64,000 bases of DNA from Akanthomyces muscarius (Eukaryota > Ascomycota > Sordariomycetes > Hypocreales > Cordycipitaceae), in contig NC_079245.1 of assembly GCF_028009165.1 (NCBI RefSeq), forward strand, positions 3,906,001-3,970,000, given 5' to 3'. Shown piece after piece: positions 25,382-36,790 of this stretch. The notes under the pieces were generated by a model that was not told where the DNA came from, did no database searches, and worked only from the letters and a program-made list of their open reading frames with translations. A program made the position numbers and the translations under genes. Position 1 is the first letter of the stretch. Each line of letters opens with the position of its first letter.

Positions 25382-26163
25382 TCAAATCAGAAGCCACGCC
25401 GCTGCGGCACTGGCAACGCTTAGCACTGCAGCACTAACACCTTGCCCGAATCTTGTCGCAGCACCAAGCCTGGCCCATGTCTCGCAGCCCCCGTGGCCTT
25501 CATTATACGAATCCGCCCGGTTAATGGCGAAGCTAACGACGGGTCCTGGCGTCGACCTGCACTGGCCGTCCTTTTTCGTCTGGCAGCTCGTTTCGAACCA
25601 CGGGTCAGCACCCTTTTCCGGGTGGCCCTCGCCAAGCTGTCGGCAATTGGGGAACGCATACGTGTAGAAGACCCACGGCGCATCTTTACCCTCTTTGATT
25701 TCAGACGTGTTGGCCTGCGAGTACCAGACGCGGCTATAGTTGGCCTTGGCGTCGTACAGATTCTGATTTTGCAGGAACCAGGCGATGCCGTTGGGTTGCT
25801 CAATATCACCATGGCCGTCGTAGATGTTGGACGTCGAATTCTGGAAGCCCGTGCTGTTGCCTTGTGAAAAGATATCACTGACATTGAAGCAAGTGTAAAC
25901 GACAGGCACCGAGCTGGTGGTCAGGGAAATTGTGTTGCTAATGTCGTTGGCTTTGCAGGAGTCGCCCTGGCTGTCTGCAAATAGCGCAATTGTGAGATTA
26001 CCATGGCTGCAATGTCGAGACGTGTTAGTGTGAGCGCTTTCAAAAAAAATAAAATACAGCTGACAGAGTTAATAGCCATTGGACCTTACCCGGCTTCTGG
26101 CGTTGTAATAGCCTGTGATAGGGTAGTAGCCGCTAGGGCTGGCGCAACAGTGTAAAGTTTCAT
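25382..26163 (-). CDS. Secreted protein, probably GPI-anchored, unknown function
   Basis: Exons 26163-26090 and 26006-25382 (intron 83 nt) give 232 aa. The N-terminus MKLYTVAPALAATTLSQA reads as a signal peptide. The mature chain begins HGNLTIALFADSQGDSC and contains SVPVVYTCFNVSDIF, several Asn-X-Ser/Thr sites, and cysteines likely paired in disulfides (FPNCRQL, FETSCQT, GQCRS, GGCETW). The C-terminus ends with a small-residue stretch followed by a hydrophobic tail (AAVLSVASAAAAWLLI), typical of a GPI-attachment signal. No catalytic motif is recognised. The family function is unknown. A wall or membrane surface protein is the best inference. The start is fixed by the signal peptide; the first intron is needed to reach it. 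Confidence 0.72.
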
Positions 26164-26628
26164 GATGTTGTGATCCGTCCCTTCTCCCCAAGGAATTGGT
26201 GCTAAGTTTGGATCAGGAGATAGAGGGGTCTCCCGGCCAATTTATTCTTTGTCGACAAACTCGCAGCAGGTTGGTGACTTTCGTACAAATGACTGATGAT
26301 CACTGTCCTTACCGAGTTTGGTGCACAAGCCCAGCGCGACTACGTCATGAGCCTAGGGATGCACGAGCAAGGCTTCAGGCGTGGTCAATCCACGCAAATA
26401 GACGAGCGTCCCAGCCCTGCGATCGTCCGTAGTACGCCTTGTATCCATTGTACAGGAGAGGGCGGGCGCCCAGAAAAGCTGCGCTGCCGGCCTTGTATGA
26501 CGACATCTCACTATTCACATCTACTTGTGGAAATGGCCGATAAGCTTCAGTAAGGTGGAGAAGCTTGGTGTGCTGCAACAACTGATTTACTACAGGAGAT
26601 CGCCAACCCATTCCAAAGGGCTGGCTAA

Positions 26629-27073
26629 CTAAACTAATCCCAAAAAAAGATGAAGAACGCTTAGCTGCTAGGCCATTTGCCTAAAGTATCTACGCATTAG
26701 TACCCAGGACTCTGTGCGGCGCTGAAATCTGCTGTTCGAGTACTTACCGCGGCACGTAAAGATGGGGGCAGGGTGGCCCACGTTTATGCAGATGCCAAGG
26801 CACGCATTGCCCTTGTCGTCGCCGTCGGCGTTTTCCTTCAAATAGCAATCCGCTTTGCAGTCAGCCTCTAAAAGTCACCAAGTTAGTCAAAGTCGTTCGT
26901 TGCACATTGTATAAGGGTGCCAGGTTATGCCCACGCTTATCATAGCCCCCCGAGGGACCTTGAATGCCGTCCTTGCACTTTTTAATATCATTCTGTCTTG
27001 TTGAGAGGTCTGGCGCAGCCATGACCATGACAGTGGCCAGGCTGGCAACGCAAGCAAAAGAGAAGGCCTTCAT
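26629..27073 (-). CDS. Small secreted cysteine-rich protein (effector-like)
   Basis: Exon 1 (27073-26959) codes for MKAFSFACVASLATVMVMAA, a signal peptide, then PDLSTRQNDIKKCKDGIQ. Exon 2 (26867-26748) continues EADCKADCYLKENADGDD, KGNACLGICINVGHP and PIFTC. Joined, this is a mature peptide of about 60 residues with six cysteines (one in exon 1, five in exon 2), an even number that fits three disulfides. The 3' end is uncertain: the simplest model uses a third exon of only five bases (26633-26629) giving a C-terminal Val and TAG, but reading through or using the next acceptor is possible. Size, signal peptide and cysteine content fit fungal effectors or antimicrobial peptides; no named family was recognised. 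Confidence 0.55.
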
Positions 27074-28088
27074 TATAGACGTGAGAGATGAAGTAGAAAG
27101 CAAGTGTGTAAAACCTTGGCCAAGTTCGTCGAGTAAGTATAGCTGACTGTGTATACTTCGTAAGAGTCCCAAACACTTCTGTCAAGTCGAGAAGTGACTT
27201 CTATTTGTAGATGTTGCATTTATTCACTGATAAACTGGCGAACCTTGACCCCTCATGTCAGCCTTGCCATTTTTGCGGCGCCTTTGCAAGTATACAAATG
27301 CTTACATCAATGCGTCATGATCTGCGAGAATATGGTCAATGTAAGAAGCCACACAGCCTGATCACGCAGCCTAATCACGTAGTTTGGCCGTTTTCCTTGT
27401 TGGGCTGGTGCTTGGCTTTGAGGTACAGGCTAGCATTAAGCTTAACGGCGGCCACAGGAAGCCGACGATCGCGCCCCATTTCGCTCTATTGGGCAACAGC
27501 CGGGAATAGCGATCAGCGCCTATAGGTCTCAGGCAAGGCTCTCTTCAATACACGCAGTCCGATCCGTTCTCGTTTAATTCAGTTCCAAGAAGTCCCCGTA
27601 GCCATTTGTGGTACAATTAAGTCTCCGCGGCTATTGTACTGTCGTTTTTTGCTTGATCACCGCAAGCCAGCCTCGTCACCGTCAGCATCGTGTTCTTTCT
27701 TGGTAACTCCGAAGAGTTTATGAAGGACACTGACGTTATAATATGATGAACGTGGTTATTTTTGGAAAGTTATGGACTCAGAAAGGCGTCTTCAGTAGCA
27801 AGATCACGATCTACGAGTGATCTGATAGCTGGGAGAGCGCACGACAAGTGATGGCCAGCCAGCCTACGGTAATCGTTCCACTTTAAGAAACAAGTCAGGT
27901 AAGAAACTGGCTAAGATGACAAAACTCATAACTCTTAGTCTCCTTGTGGAACTATAAAAAGAATGCGGACCGCCCTGTTTCATAGAGCACATTCTTCATC
28001 ACACACACAACACAAGTTGCCCGCCGTCATCTTAACTTCTCATCTTCCTATTAATTCTTGCAGATAAGAAACCTCTCACTAAATCACA
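27074..28088. other. Divergent promoter region
   Basis: It separates two divergently transcribed genes and should carry both promoters. No coding feature was recognised. A TATA box for the right-hand gene is listed separately. Confidence 0.5.
27953..27960 (+). promoter_or_regulatory. TATA box
   Basis: TATAAAAA lies 129 bp before the ATG of the gene at 28089, followed by a CA-rich and pyrimidine-containing leader, a usual fungal core promoter layout. Confidence 0.55.
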
Positions 28089-29159
28089 ATGGGCGCCTTC
28101 ATTGACGGCATTGGTGTTATCAGTGGGGCTCTGGGCATTATTCAGTTCGCCAAAGACAACATTCCGTCAGACCCCCCCGTTGGCGCCGCAATCCGCGTCA
28201 AGCTTGGACTTGGCACAAAAGGCGACACTCATGGAATTGTAAGAGCTTCACCGCCCGCGAATTTTTTTGAAATAAATACTAATGAGTAAACAGGAAGGAG
28301 ACGTTGCTGCCACCTATGCCTGGGATACCAACAACGAGTATCTTGGCAAGTCTGGCGGAGCTTATATCAAGGCTGGTGATATCCACGACTTTACGATTGA
28401 TCAGGACTCCGGTGGCACTCGCGCTGAGTACGTCGGCGTATCAGCTGCAAAGGATGCAGTCTGCATTTCCTGGATCACGGTGAAGATGCATGATGAAACC
28501 GAAGGCGGCGCTTGGACCGGGGACGTTGGATATCAATGCGGACAGCATTGGTACCATCAGTCGGAGAGTGCTGGCTCTATCAAGGAAGGTGGCGATGATT
28601 ATATTCCTCGATGCACCTGGCTCGATGAAGATCACACCAACGGGAAGCCCAGCGCGGCCATGAAGTTCAAGACAACGGCCTACGGCAAAGAGGTCAAAGA
28701 CACAGTCGACAAGAAGAAGGGATGTGACTTTACAAAATGGGGAGCCGACAACGGTCCTATTACTGGTATGTGACCTCTCCTTCATCACACTCCTCTTGCC
28801 CTATTCTACGTACAGAAAGAGTTGACAAGTTTTTCTCAACAGACAAACCTGGCAAACGCGCCATAAAGCCTCGCCAGGCATGGATGGACGATCATCTGGT
28901 CGTATCCAACGTTACTCAGCACTCGACCGAGGAGCTTTGCTCATCCGAGACATCTTGGGGTCCTGATTTTATCGGCAGCGACGGTTACTTCTGCGACATG
29001 AGCTCTAAGACTTTGACCCCTCTCTGTTCCAAGCACAATGTGGATGGCTGCATCAATCTCCATGACGACGACAAAGCAATCAGCAAGCGCAGCTCTGTCG
29101 CTAAGCGCGTGGTGAATTCGCCCCACAAGTCTTATGGTACAGTAACCCATTGGGATTGA
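28089..29159 (+). CDS. Orphan fungal family protein with short hydrophobic N-terminus
   Basis: Exons 28089-28238, 28294-28765 and 28843-29159 join to 312 aa. The N-terminus (MGAFIDGIGVISGALGIIQF) is a short Gly/Ile-rich amphipathic or hydrophobic segment rather than a classic signal peptide. The body contains a beta-rich domain with IHDFTIDQDSGGTRAEYVGV, DAVCISWITVKMHDETEGG, AWTGDVGYQCGQHWYHQS and RCTWLDEDHTNGKPS. The last exon has more cysteines (STEELCSSET, YFCDMS, PLCSKHNVDGCIN). Similar proteins of this plan occur as multi-copy hypothetical families in hypocrealean fungi, from memory; the function is unknown. A TATA box is present and both introns carry CTAAT-like branch sites or good acceptors. 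The gene looks intact. Confidence 0.75.
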
Positions 29160-31412
29160 TTGATACTGATAGACAAGTCTCTATATATGATTCATTATTA
29201 TATAGATAATCGCTGCCAAGTAATATTGCTTTTTGCTGTGACGGTCTTCTATGATGTACTTTGAAAGTGTGTAAGGTCTGTTCTAGCGACCCTCAATGCT
29301 TCGCAAGCATAGCCTGTTTCGTGGCATCATCCTTCCTTTGCCCTACAATCTTCCTGACAGTCTCGGTTTCCTAGTCGTCCGCGACAGTGGGAGTAAAACT
29401 TTCCAATGCCAGCATTCGTAGCAAGGGGTTCTACACAATAGTAGTGTTGGCCATAAGGTGGTACTGTTTGATGGACGACAGCCTAATTCCTTCTGTATTA
29501 AGGAACTGTCTAGCCATGAAGGGAGGAAGGAGGGAAGAAGAGAAAGCCGTCTAGGTCCCGCTAGGCAGCGACCAAATAAGGTGGAAGTGTGTCCAGCCCA
29601 ATCACTGGTGCCTGCAACAGGTAGCTCTCACTTAAACAAGCTAGATCACCATAGAAGCTAGGCATTCAGCGAATAAGTCTGTTCTCGGTGTTCTGAACGG
29701 AGACTTGACAGGGTTCTACATTACGGTAGCCCTGTAGCGCGTTGGCTGCACCGCCCGCTGCTAATTTATTCATCTTCCAGCGACGTGCTTCATTGGAATC
29801 CTGTTGTGACCCTTCGACAACAGGGTTAAAAACTTCGGAGTTGTTGGCTGACAACACCAAAATAATTTCCGGGTTAGGGGGTTTGTCGGTAATAAAGCGT
29901 CCTTAAGCCCCTAGGCATAGATATCGTCACAGAGGTTTTGTAAGAAGAACAAACCCTTCATCTTTAATCTAAGCTGGGGCTGTACTAGAAGCTGGTTGGT
30001 AAATATGTCAAGCAGTGATTCAGACATTCGGTGAACGTCTTCTGTGATGGCAGAATGTTTTCGCGTATGTAAGCAAGCAGATCGTCGAAGCCGGGATCCA
30101 TAGTTGTGTGACATTGAAGAAGCTCTTCAAGACTTTGCTGCATGAGATTGTGTAGGCGGTTCACTCTCACTCTGACGTAGAATATTTTCTCCTACATATC
30201 TGCAAACATTGCTTTACTAACCCAATTGTTCAGTGCTTAATCGAAGAGGCTCCATTGCACACCGCTGAATCAAGTGGCTTCTTTGTCATCCGGGCTGATT
30301 CTCTGCCTCCCTTTTGCGTCTTTGGTAGACTCCTTCGACATGTCCCCACTCCTCACCAAGGTCATCACCGCTGCGCCTGCCATGTTGAAGTTTTTCTGCC
30401 GGTCCAAAAAAATATATTCAGGAGGCAAAGGGAAGTGACGCGTGCTGCTCGGCTAGGTGTGAGAGCCGCAGGAGCACTTTATCGTAAATTCACTCATAGC
30501 TTCATTCAAACTTGGGTTCGGTGTCTTCAAACGAAAAGGACGCTATAACGTTAGGTAAGACCGACCAGCAGTTGCTAGGTCGACTTGCGGCTGCAAGTTG
30601 TGCTGTGCCTGCAAGCCACGTTTTGGCTGAAACGCCACGTGAAAGCTTGCCGAGGCTCACTGTTATGCTGTGCACAAGATCATTATCTTACTAGGCTGGG
30701 CGGGCGGGGGAAACAGTCCGCAGCCGATTAACGTCTATCAGATCTGCCTGAACCCTGACTCAAGCAAGAAAAATAGGTGCCGCTTTTTCCAGTCTAGTAG
30801 CTCTCTTGTGGAGCATCATTGCAACCAACCCCCAGAATACTGGGCTCGGAGAATTGGCCTAGGCAGGCAGAAGTCCGGCCCTACCATCAGCGACTCGTGA
30901 GCCCAAAGCGGCAATTACAGAGTGGATAAACACAGAGGCGATTTGCCACTAACAAAGCATGGTGGCTCATAAATTGGTACAGGAGGGCCTTGACATGTAG
31001 AACCTAGGGCAAGTCCGTCGTTTCCGGGCGGGGTTATCTCCACTGTTGCCCACGAGGCGTCTTCGTCAACCGAGATATTTAGCTGCTCTCCTTTTCGTAA
31101 CAACGGACTTGGTTACTGCTTTCGCTCTCACGGAGGTGTAGCTGAGCGGAGCAAGTCGACGCCACGTTTCAGTGCAGGAAACAGCCTACCTGATCAGGTC
31201 CTTGCCCTGCTCTGAAATCGCAGCTCTAGTTCTGCCGTACTGTCCTAAAAGTTGACTTGTGCATGTGATGAGCGGCGATTTTCTCATGTCCTTTGATTAT
31301 AAAACGTAATAATGAAGAGCTCACGTTCGACGACTTTCCAGTGGCGCCTTTGTTCCACGTTACTTGCAAGGTGCATTAGGCAGCTGGGACCTATCCAGAA
31401 CGACCAGCAACC
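29160..31412. other. Long intergenic stretch, no supportable gene
   Basis: No domain was recognised on either strand. At 29.67-30.17 kb the minus strand has consecutive pieces in different frames (for example DPGFDDLLAYIRENILPSQK) that might be a decayed gene, but it could not be tied to any family. The last 120 bp are the rhodopsin-like gene promoter. Confidence 0.4.
31298..31304 (+). promoter_or_regulatory. TATA box
   Basis: TATAAAA lies 115 bp before the ATG of the rhodopsin-like membrane protein gene. Confidence 0.5.
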
Positions 31413-32756
31413 ATGGCCCTAAACCTCACCGAGACCCGTGCGCCCAAAATCTTTGCGGTGAATCTCGTGTTCGGTATCTTGACTATACTGATTGTTCTAC
31501 TGAGGACGTACACTCGTGCAGTAATAGTCAAGAGCTTCGGCTTAGACGATTGGATCATGATTCTAGCCACTGTGAGTGCGAAGAAGAATATGTCGACCTG
31601 GTACAAGGCGACCCAAATCATTGGACCTTCTGGTTAACGCTCTATGCATAGATGTTTTATGTTGTTTATACGTTTTGCTCGAGCTACGGTGCTTACTTTG
31701 GCACAGGACAGCACATGGCCAATCTCTCACCAGAAAACAGCAAGAACGCGATGATGGTACGTGAGACCTGCGCTGGACAGCGATGACTTCCGTGTCTTTT
31801 TAAGAAAACAAAAACTAACTGGTTTTGAACAGTACTGGTGGTTCTGCTACCTTTTTTACATTCTCACTATGATTTGTTCTAAGCTTTCGTTTGCTTGGTT
31901 CTTACTTCGAATCACGACCGCGAAAATACATTCCTGGATTATATATGGGGCGTCTATGGTCACTGTTCTTGCAGGCATTGCTTTCTTCTTTGTTACTCTT
32001 TTTCAGTGCCGGCCAATCTCGTACTACTGGGATAAGAGCCAATCCGGAAAATGCTTTGAAATGGGTGCCGTCATGGTTGTGGCGTATCTCTACAGCGCCT
32101 TCAGCGTCATCACAGATTTTACCTTTGCAGCTCTACCTGGTTTTGTCATCTGGAGCCTCCATATGGCGAAACGAACAAAAATTGCACTTATCATCTTGAT
32201 AGCAATGGGCTGCATGTGAGTGATTCCCCTACATGGACTTTCCTCGACGCTTGTACTGACGTGTACCTACAGTGCATGCTCTGCAATTATTGTCCGATTG
32301 GCATATCTCTCGACTTTGAGAGATCCCGACTTTTTGTGTGAGTACTTCTTCCCCTGATAGGACAGTTGCCAGAAATCTTTCCCAAGCTAACTTGCTGTAG
32401 GGGCTACCACCGACGTTGTTATTTGGACTTCAATTGAGATGGGCCTAGCTATAAGTGCGGCAAGTTTGGCAACTTTACGACCCCTTGTCAGAACAATTGG
32501 GTGGAAGCTGGGTGTAACGCAGTTGCCAAAGTCGCCAACTCGAACCTTTCATAGCAATGGTGTGACGCCAGCAACGACAACGAGCAATGAGGGACGTCCG
32601 CAACCGCCTGACAACAACGTTTACATCATGTCCGGATTCTCGAGAGAGTTGACTTACCCCAAGCTGAACGCAATAGAGAAGTTTGGGACGCGCTCAACTG
32701 CCTATACAGAGCTTAGTAAGGGGACAGACTTTATCGTATATAGCCCTCGAACTTAG
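31413..32756 (+). CDS. Rhodopsin-like (Pth11-type) integral membrane protein
   Basis: Five exons (31413-31571, 31652-31756, 31833-32215, 32273-32337, 32401-32756) join in phase to 355 aa. The protein shows about seven hydrophobic helices and family marks of the fungal rhodopsin-like domain: LLRTYTRAVIVKSFGLDDW after helix 1, GTGQHMANLSPEN in the loop, SKLSFAWFLLRIT, FQCRPISYYWDKSQSGKC, FTFAALPGFVIWSLHM, RLAYLSTLRDPDFLWATTD and IEMGLAISAASLATLRPL before a cytosolic tail. There is no CFEM domain at the N-terminus. Some relatives such as Pth11 sense surfaces during host infection; most are uncharacterised, so a receptor role is inferred. The exon pattern and phase are convincing and no break is seen. 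Confidence 0.88.
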
Positions 32757-32852
32757 AGACATAGAAGCTTCCTTATTTTATATTTTATAGCTTGTTTTAA
32801 ACTAGCTGTTTCTCTTCTTTATAGTATTTAGTTATTAAATATAATTAAAATA

Positions 32853-32893
32853 ACGTGGTTAATAAGCGAGCGGGCCAGATAAGCGAGCGGGCC
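32853..32893 (+). repeat. Left terminal inverted repeat
   Basis: It starts ACGTGGTT and contains AAGCGAGCGGGCC twice, 16 bp apart. It is matched by the reverse complement at the right end with only about two C/T or G/A differences. Confidence 0.85.
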
Positions 32894-34671
32894 ACTTTAC
32901 TTAACCTTTCGCCTTTTAACCTTTAATAATTCAACTATAATATAAAAAAACACCTAAAACTAATTAGAATCCTCTTCCTTACTAGTTTCCACATTTATAG
33001 TATAAGTGCGTATATTATATCCCGTCTAGCCACACATATTATATTACTAACTGTGTATTTTAACCCTCACTTTATAATAACTATAAGCCTATATTTTGTC
33101 CTTCACTTAACTATCTATATTTATCTACTCTTTTAAATCTCTTATATCTTATATAGAAAGAGATCTTTTAGTTTATAGTCTAGTCTTCTTAGCTTACTAG
33201 TACTTACTAAGTAGCTTATTTATAGCCTTAAAGGTATACACTTATACGCGTAAAAGAGTAACCTTATATATAATAGCTATTATACCCTTCTTAAAGCTAT
33301 TAAGTATATTAAGACTTTTAGTTAGAGAGCTATCTAAGTAATTAATAATTTATTTTTTTAGAATTAAAGACTATAAAACCACTTTAGTAGTAGTACTTAG
33401 TGTCTAAAAGACTTAAAACCTAGCTAATCTTAGATATAAGTTTAAAGGACTTAGTATTATAAACTTAAATTCTAAGGTAGAAATAACCTTTTTAGGATTA
33501 AAAAGGGTAATCTTAGCGCCTTAAAAACCACTTTAGATATTTTCCTTAGTAAAAAACTTATTAAAAGTATTAAAGAATATAGGGAAGAAGTCTTCCTTAG
33601 TAATATATATAATACTAGCCTTTATAAGATCCTTAATTTATTACCTATAAGCCTTTTTAAGTAGGCTAAAATAGCTAATATCTAAAGGCTAGCGTATATA
33701 GGAAGAATATATAGGTATATAAAGGGTAATAATATTCTTCTCTTAGTAGAAAAGCTTAAATATAGTTAAGTAGTGACTTTTATAGCTATCTAGGACTAGG
33801 AGGTAATAACTACCCTTTTTTTAATCTTTTATATATTTATTAAAATACTTAATCTAGTCTATACTAATTTTATTTATTATCTAGCTATTTAAACTTATAT
33901 TAATATATTAATCTAAGAATAGTTATTTATCTTTATACTAAGATATAAAGTAAATTTAGTCTTTAATTATAATATATAGTAGTACTATTAAGCCTAAAGA
34001 ATTTACCACCTAAATTATAGTAACCTATTCCCTATTACTAGGCTATACTACTTTTACTTTTCTAACCTAATTAGAGCTTATAATAACTATACCTATTATA
34101 ATAAAGCCTATTAAAAACCTAGTCTTATTAAAGTTATAAATATTAGACTCTATAATACTATATTTTATAATTATATTCTCTAAGAGTATAAACTAGCTAT
34201 AAATAATAGTAAGATCTTTATATTTAGCTCTCTAATAGTTATATCTCTATTAAAAACATATTATAAGTTCTAATTATTATTATATAAAGTTTTTCACCTA
34301 ATATATACTAATATATTATATACTATATTTAATAAGTAGTTTATTTACTATATCTTCTATATTAATATAATAAGAGGGAAGGCCTTATAAATCTAGCTAG
34401 AGAATATAATTCACTATAACTCTTTCTTCTAAATTAGTAAGTTTCTTTAAATTAATAGTATAATCTTATTATAATATTCAGCTAGTATATCGCGCTTATA
34501 TAGTTAAATATAGTATATTATAGATTAAAGTAGCTTACCTATAACTTAATTTAATGTTTTTTTAATAGCTTTAAGGGTAAGAATAATTCTTACTTCTTTT
34601 AATATATTTTCTATCTATTATTATTATATAATATATGTGCTAAGATGGAAGTTAGTAAAACACAGTATAAT

Positions 34672-34712
34672 AGCCCGCTCGCTTGTCTGGCCCGCTCGCT
34701 TATCAACCACGT
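34672..34712 (-). repeat. Right terminal inverted repeat
   Basis: It is the reverse complement of the left end, with the same doubled AAGCGAGCGGGC unit, followed by TA. Confidence 0.85.
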
Positions 34713-34714
34713 TA

Positions 34715-36545
34715 TATATTAATATATAGTAGTAACTAATAGGCTATAGAAATCTCTAATATTTTCACTTTTAAGTTTAAAAATAAGAGCTTAATATAAT
34801 ATATACTATTAATCTTTACTATAAGAGGAAGTAAGTAGAACTAGTATAGTAGGCTTAAGATAACTAGGGCGCTATAAAACTACTAGCTATTAGTCTGCCT
34901 CCTTAGAGCTCTTATATTCTACTTCCTTCTTTACTAGGATCTTATAAATAAGGTATTCTTAGATCTAAGTTATAAGGCTAGCTAGTATAAGATCTAACTT
35001 ATTAAAGGTATTAGTACTAATTATATAGCTATCTTATTATATAATTCCTAATATAACTAGATTATAAGGGCTTTTAGTTATACTAGAATTTAGTTAAAGA
35101 AGAAGATATATATTAGCTAAAACTTAGGAGCTAAGACTGTTAAACTAAAAAGTGTTAGTAAGGAGTGAATTTACTATATAGGCTGTTAGAATTAGGAATA
35201 GATAGTTAGTTATTATCTAAGCGCCTTATTATATAAGTTTATATATATTATAGTAGGCTATTTAGCCTAGCTAGGGTATATTAAGATTCACTAAGCTAAT
35301 ATTATACCTCCTAGTACCTTACTTTCCCTAATCTAGCCTAACCTAAAATAGTAGAAAGGCTACTAGATTAAAGACCTTATAATAGCTAGCTTTATTAACC
35401 GATTACTATATTTCTAAGAGGTTATACTATAAGACTTAATAGCTCTTAAGCCTTAATTCCCCTTAAGCCTTATCTAGAATTATCCTATTTTTTAGTATCT
35501 AGAGTATAAGGTATATAACTAGTAGTTATAGTTAAGTATTTAAAAGGCTAAGTAGCCTAGCTAGCTTATAATCCTAATATAGGCTATACTAGTACTAATA
35601 GAGTATTTAAAGTTAATTAACGCCTATAATAAGAGCTAAATACTTATAATAGAGATACGCTTTTAGGTAGAGATAATAGGCTAATTAACCTAATTATAAG
35701 CCCTCCTATCTAGTAGCCTAACTATCTACTTATAAGTAGCCCTCTCTATAGCTAGGCCTAGTATAGTAACTAGCCTAGTAGTAATAATAGCTATAATAAT
35801 AAGCCTAGTAATAGGCCTAGTAATAGTTATAGCCCTACTTATAGGCTTAGAAATAACCCTAAAAATAGGCCTAGAAGCTATTATAAAGGAGGCTATATTT
35901 ATACCTTAATATTATATATATTATATAGTAAAGATAATAGAGGCTTTATAGTAGGAATAGACTGTTAGCCTTAATAGCTAGTTATCTATCTTAGAACTTA
36001 ATAGATAATAGGGTAATAAGTGGCGAGTAGGGCGCTAGAGTAAGCTATAGTGGTATTCCCTACGCCTTAAGATTATTAAAGAGATCTAATAGCTAGTGTA
36101 GATATAGCGAACTAGTAAGAACACTATAATATAAGTAGTTAACTATTACTACTAAAAGGTAGGCTGCTTAATAGATTAACTCTATAAGTAGTTATAGGTA
36201 AGCTAAAAGGCTTATATAAAGTAGAAAGTAATATAGTAGCTGTTTTATAATATATTTAATTAAATTGGAATTCTTTTATAGTCTAATAGCTAAGTTATAA
36301 TAAGGGTGGATATTTATAACCACTAAGCGTATAGACTGGAAGTGGCGCGGCTAGGCCACTAAGCCGCTGAATTAGCCACTACAAGGAGGATGTGGATATA
36401 TTGTTGTTATTCCTGCTTTTCAGCTAATCACACACGCCTATAACTTATCCCTATACGCCGCCTATTCTGCCTAGCTGAGGAGTGGGCCCTATTTTCTCCC
36501 TCCGCCGTCGCTATCGCCCTCGACCCTAGCCGCAGCCGTTCTAAC
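34715..36545 (+). mobile_element. RIP-damaged retroelement relic ending in an LTR-like repeat
   Basis: The block is very AT-rich with dense stops. Read through stops the plus strand has a few gag-like stretches (for example DLIIASFINRL and ALKPQFPLSLIQNY), so a copia-like origin is possible. Near 36.39 kb a purine run (ACAAGGAGGA) precedes an LTR-like GC-richer segment, as expected at the 3' end of an LTR element. No reverse transcriptase was recognised. Left limit and class are uncertain. Confidence 0.4.
36391..36545 (+). repeat. LTR-like repeat, copy 1
   Basis: From about 36405 it matches 39860-40000 in direct orientation (ATTCCTGCTTTTCAGC, then GCCGCCTATTCTGCCTAGC, then CCCTCGACCCTAGCC). 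Most differences between the copies are C/T or G/A. It ends near TTCTAACA. Confidence 0.7.
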
Positions 36546-36790
36546 AGACAGAAAAGGACCAATGATCCCGTTACCAATATGCTTTGGTCTTTCCATTTGC
36601 AATTGAAAGATTCTCAATCGATAGCCATGATAAACTCTGCTCAAGGGTAATCGTCCCTCATGCTGCGCGCCGGCTTAGACAGCCAGCTTCGCCACATGCA
36701 AGTGTAGTCTCCAAATGCAGCTTGCACGCTGGACCGGTTGCGTGAGTCTTTGGTTGCCATGTCTGCCACCTTTCCTAGCTCATCAGTCTT

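Larger units (their letters stand above)
32853..34712 (-). mobile_element. RIP-damaged pogo/Fot1-type DNA transposon
   Basis: The element is 1,860 bp, bounded by inverted repeats of about 41 bp and TA target duplications (32851-32852 and 34713-34714). The minus strand, read through stops around 33.6-33.8 kb, gives LVLDSYKSHY, then IPIYSSYI-PLDISYFSLLKKAY, which matches the DDE-1 transposase core of the pogo/Fot1 group (normally LLQPLDVG-F-PLK). The interior is strongly AT-rich with many in-frame TAG/TAA, so the copy is dead. Confidence 0.82.

Noticed and set aside
29911..30170. Small minus-strand frames as a gene
   Set aside because: Protein-like but split between frames, with no family recognised and no splice sites joining them.
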